Positions 1 through 5,107 of a stretch of 14,472 nucleotides of DNA are shown here, piece after piece. The notes under the pieces were generated by a model, which saw only the letters and a list, made by a program, of their open reading frames with translations, had not been told where the DNA came from and made no database searches. Origin of the DNA: Ignavibacteriaceae bacterium (GTDB lineage: Bacteria; Bacteroidota; Ignavibacteria; Ignavibacteriales; Ignavibacteriaceae); the NCBI GenBank assembly GCA_031292465.1, contig JARLHB010000110.1, positions 1 through 14,472 on the forward strand. Direction: 5' to 3'. How positions within the stretch are numbered: the stretch's first letter is position 1; the number at the start of each line of letters is the position of its first letter. Made by a program: the position numbers and the translations under genes.

Positions 1-94
1 CAACATAAATAAATGCCTTAAACTTTCTTGTTTTTTTTAACGGCTTAAGCATAGAGTAAAAACATTTTACTTTTAATTCTTAAAGGACAGAGCC

Positions 95-175
95 ATGAAA
101 AAATACAAGCTATCCGCTCAACTTATCCGGCTTATATTATTTATTAAAATAAATTCTTCTTTATTACTTAACTAA
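95..175 (+). CDS. possible 26-residue small protein ORF upstream of the YbaK gene
   Basis: An ATG at 95 opens a 26-codon frame ending in TAA at 173-175. It is preceded by a good Shine-Dalgarno-like AAAGGA (83-87 region) at sensible spacing, and it ends 19 bases before the next gene's ATG. The peptide starts MKKYKLSAQLIRLILF: a basic N-terminus followed by a short hydrophobic stretch, then a polar end. This could be a small membrane-associated peptide, a leader peptide translated ahead of the deacylase gene, or chance. I recognise no family. The ribosome-binding site and close spacing are the only support, and codon use cannot be judged over so short a frame. Confidence 0.25.
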   Translation: MKKYKLSAQLIRLILFIKINSSLLLN

Positions 176-194
176 TAAAAGTACAGGAGGAGTT

Positions 195-668
195 ATGCCG
201 TTACGTCGATTAAAAGATTATCTGGACAGTAACAAAATAAAATATGTTACTATCACTCATTCATCCGCGTTTACCGCGCAGGAGATAGCAGCTTTAGCGC
301 ATATACCCGGTAAATATCTTGCCAAAACTGTGCTTATTAAGATTGACGGCAAAATGGCAATGGCGGTTCTGCCCGCTTCTGATAAGGTGGATTTTGATCT
401 GCTGAAAGGAGCAATTGGAAATGAAAATATCCGGCTTGCATATGAACATGAGTTCATGGATAAGTTTCCTGATTGCGAAGTAGGGGCTATGCCGCCTTTC
501 GGTAACTTATACGGTATGGATGTTTATGTTGCAAAAAGTTTAACTGAAGATGAAAAAATAGCTTTTAATGCCTGCTCACATTCAGAATTAATGCAAATGA
601 TGTATAAAGATTTTGAAAGGCTGGCAAATCCAAAGATTCTGGATTTTTCATTTCAGTCTATGCTATAA
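195..668 (+). CDS. YbaK/EbsC-family aminoacyl-tRNA deacylase-like protein
   Basis: A 157-residue single-domain protein of the YbaK/ProX editing superfamily, whose members hydrolyse mischarged aminoacyl-tRNAs (for example Cys- or Ala-tRNA(Pro)) in the cytoplasm. The N-terminal THSSAFTAQEIAALAHIPG segment (about residues 21-39), the conserved lysine in YLAKTVLIK (Lys44) and the GAMPPFG loop (97-103) match the family's substrate pocket. Length is typical of stand-alone members. The ATG at 195 follows a strong AGGAGG (185-190). The next gene is about 470 bases away, so it is probably transcribed alone or with the possible short ORF at 95. Which amino acid it edits cannot be told from the sequence. 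Some relatives are annotated only as YbaK/prolyl-tRNA synthetase-associated domain proteins. Confidence 0.9.
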   Translation: MPLRRLKDYLDSNKIKYVTITHSSAFTAQEIAALAHIPGKYLAKTVLIKIDGKMAMAVLPASDKVDFDLLKGAIGNENIRLAYEHEFMDKFPDCEVGAMPPFGNLYGMDVYVAKSLTEDEKIAFNACSHSELMQMMYKDFERLANPKILDFSFQSML

Positions 669-786
669 ATAAAAATTATTTTGCGGATTGCAGAGTTTAA
701 ATAAAGCTTTTTGCTTTAAGGGAGTGGATATATTATGCCTATCATATTAATCGGCAACAATGAATTATATTATTCGGATTTCACTG

Positions 787-997
787 CTGTCCGAAATAAT
801 TTGGGAACCCTAAAATCGTTGCGAAATATTACAGTATTCTGCTATTATATTAGCGTAACGAACTCAACCCCTCAATCCCCTTCCCTTGCCAAGGGAAGGG
901 GAAGCAAAGAGGATGAGTTTGCTGAAATGGCAATATTCAAGTTTTTGCTAAAACTGTTCCAATGATAAGATATATGTGCTATTTTTATTTCGGACAG
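787..997. repeat. 211-bp MITE-like element with 13-bp terminal inverted repeats and a central palindrome
   Basis: CTGTCCGAAATAA at 787-799 is the exact reverse complement of TTATTTCGGACAG at 985-997. A 25-base palindrome with two perfect 12-base arms around a single C lies at 877-901. Its centre (889) falls almost exactly at the element's midpoint (892). AACTCA before the palindrome and TGAGTT after it also pair. Weaker similarity continues inward from the ends: a TTGG(G)AAC motif occurs in both halves when one is reverse-complemented. The whole interval can therefore fold on itself. No transposase is encoded, so if mobile it is non-autonomous. Target-site duplications were not identified. 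Confidence 0.6.
877..901. repeat. 25-nt GC-rich palindrome, 12-bp perfect arms
   Basis: CCCCTTCCCTTG (877-888) and CAAGGGAAGGGG (890-901) are perfect reverse complements around one central C. It is the core of the 787-997 element. Palindromes of this CCCTTGCCAAGGG type are, from memory, a common class of dispersed intergenic repeat in bacterial genomes. No T-tract follows, so it is not an ordinary intrinsic terminator. Confidence 0.85.
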
Positions 998-1128
998 ATA
1001 TGCCGGATTTATTTTTATCCTACCGTTCTTCACAATTTATTTAGATTATTGCATAAATTTTTATAAGTTTATGGATAAGATAGAAGTATTGGCTAATCAC
1101 AATTTTAATAAACATTTAACAAATTTAT

Positions 1129-1133
1129 AGGTG
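1129..1133 (+). promoter_or_regulatory. ribosome-binding site that sets the M13 peptidase start
   Basis: AGGTG at 1129-1133 lies 6 bases before the ATG at 1140. The longer in-frame start, GTG at 1131, is part of this Shine-Dalgarno sequence itself and has no good ribosome-binding site of its own. This favours ATG 1140 and makes the N-terminus a clean signal peptide beginning MLISKFKFFLL. Confidence 0.7.
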
Positions 1134-1139
1134 CTTTTT

Positions 1140-3185
1140 ATGCTTATTTCAAAATTCAAGTTCTTTTTATTAATTACAGCCTTTGCTGCCGGAGTTTCAA
1201 CTTATTCTTTTAGCGGAACGAAGGAAAGCGGAGATGAAATTAATAAAAAAGATATGGATACAACCGTTAGCCCTGCTGTGGATTTCTTTGAATATGCAGA
1301 CGGGACATGGTTAAAAAATACTGAAATACCGGCAGCTTTTTCAGGCTGGGGCTCATTTTATGTACTCAGGGATAATAACCTGAATAAAATTAAAGGTATA
1401 CTTGCTGAACTTGGAACTAAAACTGATTACCCAAAAGGAAGCAGCGAACAGTTTGTAGGCGACTTTTATTATACCGGAATGGATTCTGCAAATATTGAAA
1501 AACAAGGCTTTAAGCCCATTGAAAAGGACCTTGCAGAAGTAAACTCCATTGTTGATTTAAAAGGATTCTATAAAGAACTGGTTTATATCCAGCTTGGCTA
1601 TTCCAATCCGTTATTTGCTTTCGGTTCAGGTGCCGACGCAAAAAACAGCAAGCAGAATATTGGCCAGATAGAGCAGAGCGGTTTGGGCTTGCCTGACCGC
1701 GATTATTATCTGAAAAATGATGATAATACTAAAACCATCAGGGATAAATATGTAAGCCTTATAAAAGAATCCTTTGTACTTATTGGTTATGATGCAGATA
1801 AAGCAGCAAATGCAGCTAATTCTATATTGGCGCTTGAAACACAGCTTGCTAAAGCTTCTATGTCCAGAGTTGACCAGCGGGATCCTCAGAAAATTTATCA
1901 CAAAATGACTGTAAAGGAATTAGTAAGCCTGTCACCGGACTTTGAATGGAATGACTATTTTACCCTTACAGGCGTTCCCGAACCGGGAGATATAAATGTT
2001 GCAGAACCGGATTTTATAAAAGAAATTAGTAATGTAGTTAAAACTACTCCGGTAGAAACATTAAAAGAATATTTGAAATGGAATATAATACGTTCAGCAG
2101 CGCCGTATTTAAGTGATGCTTTTGTGCAGGCAAATTTTGAGTTCTATGGAAAAGCACTTAACGGTACAAAGGAAATGCAGCCGCGCTGGAAACGTGTGCT
2201 TGGAACTATTGACGGCCGCATCGGTATGGAACTTGGCAAATTATTTGTAAAGCAATACTTTCCGCCGAATGCAAAACAAAGAGCGATGGAATTAGTTCAC
2301 AATTTAATGGCTTCATTAAAAGTAAGGATTGAAAACCTACAGTGGATGAGCCCTGCAACTAAAGAAATGGCTAAAGAAAAACTTGCTGCATTTACTGTGA
2401 AAATCGGCTACCCTGATAAATGGAAAGACTATACCGGGCTTGACATAAACAGGGAATCTTATTTCGGTAACATATTAAGCGCTTCAATATTCGAAACAAA
2501 GAAAGACCTTGCTAAAATTGGAAAACCTGTTGATAAAACTGAATGGGGAATGACTCCGCAGACAGTTAATGCATATTATAATCCACAGAATAATGAAATC
2601 GTATTCCCTGCAGGAATATTACAGCCTCCTTTCTTTGATAAAGACGCGGACGATGCAATAAATTACGGTGGTATAGGCGCTGTAATAGGGCATGAAATGA
2701 CACACGGCTTTGATGACGAAGGCCGCCAGTTTGATGCAGACGGCAATATGAAAGACTGGTGGACTGCACAGGACGGCGAGAAATTCGACCAGAGGGCAGA
2801 AAGAATAGTTAATCAATTTGATAATTTTAAAGCTGTTGATACACTGAATGTAAACGGACATTTAACCGAAGGTGAAAACATAGCAGACCTCGGCGGTATA
2901 AATGTTTCTTTTGATGCATTTAAGAATACAGAAGAATTTAAGAGCGGAAATCCTATTGAAGGCTTTACTCCCGCCCAACGCTTCTTCCTTTCCTATGCAA
3001 ATATCTGGAAAATTAAAGACAGGCCGGAACGCCTGAAACTTCGTGTTAAAGTTGATCCGCATTCACCTGAACATTACAGGGTTATCGGGCCTTTAAGCAA
3101 TACTCCCGCTTTCTGGGACGCATTTAATGTAAAACCAGGCGACCCTATGAGAATGCCGGATGATAAATTAGTTAACATCTGGTAA
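1140..3185 (+). CDS. exported M13-family zinc metallopeptidase (neprilysin/PepO-like)
   Basis: A 681-residue M13 (neprilysin/PepO) zinc endopeptidase, the usual length for bacterial members, which cleave peptides outside the cytoplasm. The N-terminus (MLISKFKFFLLITAFAAGVS) looks like a signal peptide. The M13 N-terminal motif follows: VDFFEYADGTWLKNTEIP. The catalytic domain has NAYYNP (residues 477-482, substrate-backbone binding), the zinc motif HEMTH (518-522) within VIGHEMTHGFDDEGRQFD, and the third zinc ligand Glu579 in GENIADLGG with Asp583. Near the C-terminus, SPEHYRVIGPLSN carries the family's late His and Arg. All key residues are present, so it should be active. It has its own terminator just downstream and is probably monocistronic. 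Substrates are unknown; peptide scavenging in the periplasm is an inference. Confidence 0.95.
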   Translation: MLISKFKFFLLITAFAAGVSTYSFSGTKESGDEINKKDMDTTVSPAVDFFEYADGTWLKNTEIPAAFSGWGSFYVLRDNNLNKIKGILAELGTKTDYPKGSSEQFVGDFYYTGMDSANIEKQGFKPIEKDLAEVNSIVDLKGFYKELVYIQLGYSNPLFAFGSGADAKNSKQNIGQIEQSGLGLPDRDYYLKNDDNTKTIRDKYVSLIKESFVLIGYDADKAANAANSILALETQLAKASMSRVDQRDPQKIYHKMTVKELVSLSPDFEWNDYFTLTGVPEPGDINVAEPDFIKEISNVVKTTPVETLKEYLKWNIIRSAAPYLSDAFVQANFEFYGKALNGTKEMQPRWKRVLGTIDGRIGMELGKLFVKQYFPPNAKQRAMELVHNLMASLKVRIENLQWMSPATKEMAKEKLAAFTVKIGYPDKWKDYTGLDINRESYFGNILSASIFETKKDLAKIGKPVDKTEWGMTPQTVNAYYNPQNNEIVFPAGILQPPFFDKDADDAINYGGIGAVIGHEMTHGFDDEGRQFDADGNMKDWWTAQDGEKFDQRAERIVNQFDNFKAVDTLNVNGHLTEGENIADLGGINVSFDAFKNTEEFKSGNPIEGFTPAQRFFLSYANIWKIKDRPERLKLRVKVDPHSPEHYRVIGPLSNTPAFWDAFNVKPGDPMRMPDDKLVNIW

Positions 3186-3207
3186 TAAATTTTAAGCTGA
3201 CTTATAC

Positions 3208-3248
3208 ACAGGCTAAAGGAAATAATTCTTTTAGCCTGTTTTTATTTT
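3208..3248 (+). terminator. Rho-independent terminator of the M13 peptidase gene
   Basis: ACAGGCTAAA (3208-3217) pairs perfectly with TTTAGCCTGT (3230-3239). The stem continues through one G-T wobble and three further pairs to a four-base loop. A TTTTTATTTT tract (3239-3248) follows immediately. It lies 22 bases after the stop codon. Confidence 0.92.
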
Positions 3249-3397
3249 AAATCATTATATAAAAATCGCCATGTACATCCTATCCTTTTATACTACATTC
3301 AGGTGATTAAAACTACGGCATTTATTTTATCTTTTTGATATTGTTGAGATAAATTATTAACTGAAGTTACGCAGTCTTTAAAAATATTGCTAAGTAG

Positions 3398-3439
3398 CCC
3401 CGAGTCTTGGCATTGCCATCACTAAGTGATAACTCGGGG
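3398..3439 (+). repeat. 42-bp three-way-junction repeat module, copy A
   Basis: CCCCGAGT (3398-3405) pairs with ACTCGGGG (3432-3439) and encloses two small hairpins: TGGC-ATT-GCCA and ATCAC-TAA-GTGAT. A second copy in the opposite orientation lies at 12182-12223 with 37 of 42 bases identical and the same length. The differences preserve the fold: one is a compensatory A-T to G-C pair in the outer stem and the other three are in loops or an unpaired base. It resembles a REP-type DNA hairpin or a structured RNA module. There is no T-tract on either side to make it a terminator. Confidence 0.8.
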
Positions 3440-3526
3440 AAAAAGGATAATCCAGATAATATTGGCTTTAGCCACTATTCTTTTAGTATTTTGGTTAAAG
3501 CCTTATATGCTTTGATACATCGTAAT

Positions 3527-3810
3527 CCCCGACATAAAGAGCCTGTGTGAAAATTAGTTTTGCATGAATAATTATGCGATAAATATTTTGATTAACTTCT
3601 TGCATAGGGAGTGGTAAACTGTTGAAACAGTTAAGGAAAATATTGATTGGATTATTAACACCGCGATTAATCGCGGTGTTAATAATAAAACCAAAACCTC
3701 TTCAACCGTTTTAACGGTTTACTAACCCCTTATAATTGCGAGTGTAAAAGCAAAATATTGTATAATTATAATTTTGTTCCGAATTTTCATACAGCCTCTA
3801 AATGTCGGGG
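3527..3810 (+). repeat. 284-bp palindromic element with 29-bp terminal inverted repeats, copy A
   Basis: The ends, 3527-3555 and 3782-3810, are inverted repeats matching at 25 of 29 positions. The left end begins CCCCGACATAAAGAG. Inside are three hairpins: H1 AACTGTT-GA-AACAGTT (3617-3632), a perfect 36-nt palindrome (3651-3686), and H3 AACCGTT-TT-AACGGTT (3704-3719). H1 and H3 are themselves near-inverse copies of each other (GTAAAC before H1, GTTTAC after H3), so the whole element has dyad symmetry. A diverged copy with the same order of parts lies in the opposite orientation at 11841-12146. It has no coding capacity. A MITE or REP/BIME-like non-autonomous element is the simplest reading. 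Confidence 0.75.
3651..3686. repeat. perfect 36-nt palindrome (copy A core)
   Basis: Two 18-base arms meet at 3668/3669. The core AACACCGCGATT is followed directly by its reverse complement with no spacer. Copy B has the same palindrome at 11967-12002 with one base pair changed from T-A to C-G, so symmetry is kept. A spacer-free palindrome is better suited to a DNA cruciform or a dimeric protein site than to an RNA hairpin with a free loop. Confidence 0.9.
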
Positions 3811-3920
3811 CTATTTTAAACATACTTTGTGTATCTTCAGTTATTAATGATATAACGCATCAGGCTAATGTATTCTATGTAGCGAAATGATATTTAGAAT
3901 TATAAATTTATGAGGAAGAA

Positions 3921-4397
3921 ATGAAAACACTTTATATTTTGTTATTTGTTTTTGCAGGATTAGCAGTAATTATTTATGCAGGCGAGGCGAATAAATCTTT
4001 AAACGGGACAACTATGGCGTTAAATAAAATTGATTCGGTAAAAGTTAAAAAGATAAAACAAAATAAAGGAATTGGAATAGGGCCTGTAAAAAAGGTTAAA
4101 CTTGGCAAGATAGACGCGAATTTAGTGAACGAAGGCAAGGCTCTATTCAGCGATAAATGCTCGGCCTGCCACAGCCTGGATGAAGAAGTTGAAGGCCCGG
4201 CATTAAGACAGATAACAAAACAGTCAAAGCCCGAATATATTATGAATTATTTATTAAATACTACAGAAATGCAAAAGAAAGATTCTCAATTAAAAGAGCT
4301 TATAAAAAAATATAACGGTGAAGCTATGCCCGACCTCGGGCTGAAAGAACCACAGGCACGCGCATTGCTGGAATACTTTAGATCTGCAGCAAGATAA
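3921..4397 (+). CDS. small monohaem c-type cytochrome (first of a tandem pair)
   Basis: A 158-residue exported cytochrome c that should carry electrons between membrane complexes and a terminal reductase or oxidase. MKTLYILLFVFAGLAVIIYA is a signal peptide or N-terminal anchor. A Lys-rich linker follows, then GIGPVKKVKLG (about 51-62). The single haem site is CSACH (80-84), and the likely axial Met is Met136 in EAMPDLGL. It ends ALLEYFRSAAR. GAGGA precedes the ATG. The next gene encodes a clear paralogue (shared IMNYLLNTTEMQ, GIGP and C-terminal LEY-R motifs), so the pair arose by duplication. From memory, cytochromes of this GIGPVK...AxLEYFR type often sit near nitrous-oxide-reductase or respiratory clusters in Bacteroidota relatives. 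No such partner is in the window, so the role remains open. Confidence 0.93.
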   Translation: MKTLYILLFVFAGLAVIIYAGEANKSLNGTTMALNKIDSVKVKKIKQNKGIGIGPVKKVKLGKIDANLVNEGKALFSDKCSACHSLDEEVEGPALRQITKQSKPEYIMNYLLNTTEMQKKDSQLKELIKKYNGEAMPDLGLKEPQARALLEYFRSAAR

Positions 4398-4559
4398 ATC
4401 GCTCTATTAGCTCACTTAATTATCCTTAACAAGATGCGTATTCTCACAAAAGGGCAGGGTATTGTAGTATATTTTTATAGTATCCGGTTAAAATCTTATT
4501 ATAATATGCCGCAGCTAATTAACATTACAAAGAAGCATTGATAGAGAGTTTTAGTTTTT
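4398..4559. other. 162-bp spacer between the paired cytochrome genes
   Basis: No clear terminator hairpin with a T-tract and no ORF. The pair could be co-transcribed, but the length leaves room for a separate promoter. Only a weak AGAG-like ribosome-binding candidate precedes the second ATG. Confidence 0.4.
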
Positions 4560-5048
4560 ATGAAATTATTAGTTACATCTGTTTTTATTATATCAATTAC
4601 ATTCGGATATCTTTCCTGTTCGGGAAATAAATCAGAAGAGAATAAACAAAAGCCGGTTAATAATGTGGAAGCCGCACAAAACAATAAATTATTTTCTATG
4701 TCAAAATATGAATTTCCAAATGATAACGGTATAGGGCCTATAAAGGAATTATCCATCGAAGCAATTGATCAGAATCTTGCTATACAGGGCAGGAAAATAT
4801 TTAATTCCCAATGTATTGCATGCCATCAGCTTGATGCGCGGAGTGTAGGGCCGCCGCTTAGAAATGTTACAAAAAAATATACACCTGTATTTATTATGAA
4901 TTATTTATTGAATACCACCGAAATGCAAAGAAAAGATCCGCTTTTGCAAAAGTTAGTTAATGAATATAAGGTTATTATGCCGGATCAGCAGCTTACAAGG
5001 GACGGCGCACGTGCGGTTCTTGAATATTTAAGATCAATCGGGAAGTAA
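4560..5048 (+). CDS. monohaem c-type cytochrome, probable lipoprotein (second of a tandem pair)
   Basis: A 162-residue paralogue of the preceding cytochrome. The N-terminus MKLLVTSVFIISITFGYLSC followed by SGNKSEEN reads as a lipoprotein signal, with Cys20 as the lipidated residue (a slightly atypical lipobox, YLSC). It would be membrane-tethered through a polar linker of about 35 residues, whereas its neighbour lacks this Cys. The haem motif is CIACH (85-89). The probable axial Met is Met140 in VIMPDQQL, and IMNYLLNTTEMQ is shared exactly with the paralogue. It ends VLEYLRSIGK. Expected role: electron transfer at the periplasmic face of a membrane. It ends 53 bases before the convergent tricorn gene, with a terminator hairpin in between. 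Confidence 0.92.
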   Translation: MKLLVTSVFIISITFGYLSCSGNKSEENKQKPVNNVEAAQNNKLFSMSKYEFPNDNGIGPIKELSIEAIDQNLAIQGRKIFNSQCIACHQLDARSVGPPLRNVTKKYTPVFIMNYLLNTTEMQRKDPLLQKLVNEYKVIMPDQQLTRDGARAVLEYLRSIGK

Positions 5049-5065
5049 AATTTACTTTTATATAC

Positions 5066-5107
5066 TGCAGGACGGACACTATGTCCGCCCTGCAATAATT
5101 TTTATTT
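5066..5107. terminator. hairpin terminator between convergent cytochrome and tricorn genes
   Basis: TGCAGG (5066-5071) pairs with CCTGCA (5089-5094). After one mismatch, CGGACA pairs with TGTCCG around a CTA loop. On the plus strand an AT-rich TAATTTTTATTT follows, making this a reasonable terminator for the cytochrome pair. On the minus strand the same hairpin lies just after the tricorn stop codon and is followed by a weaker T-containing tract, so it may act in both directions. The T-tract overlaps the tricorn stop. Confidence 0.75.

Larger units (their letters stand above)
669..1139. other. gene-free interval holding a symmetric repeat
   Basis: This interval separates the YbaK gene from the M13 peptidase gene. 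A 76-codon frame (735-965) exists, with AAGGGAG ahead of its ATG. It runs through the inverted-repeat element at 787-997, including the central palindrome, and resembles no protein I know, so I treat it as non-coding. A short AAAGC/GCTTT inverted repeat lies near 704-716 without a T-tract. The peptidase promoter must lie in the AT-rich stretch after 997 or within the repeat. I see no convincing -35/-10 pair. Confidence 0.6.
3250..3920. other. gene-free interval filled by repeat cassette copy A
   Basis: No credible gene in about 670 bases. Most of it (3356-3842) is a composite repeat. In order it holds an outer AACTGAAG (3359-3366), a 42-bp three-way-junction module (3398-3439), an extra hairpin with GGCTTTA/TAAAGCC arms (3464-3470 and 3496-3502), a 284-bp element with terminal inverted repeats (3527-3810), and an outer CTTCAGTT (3835-3842) that is the inverse of the first octamer. 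The remaining roughly 80 bases before the cytochrome ATG are AT-rich and would have to hold its promoter, unless the promoter lies in the repeat. I could not pick a specific promoter. Confidence 0.7.

Noticed and set aside
735..965. 76-codon ORF with a Shine-Dalgarno-like AAGGGAG
   Set aside because: It runs through the inverted-repeat element and its central palindrome, has no recognisable domain, and its composition fits repeat sequence read as protein.
3356..3842. CRISPR array or direct-repeat cluster
   Set aside because: The repeats are inverted and nested, not regularly spaced direct repeats with unique spacers, and no cas genes are present.
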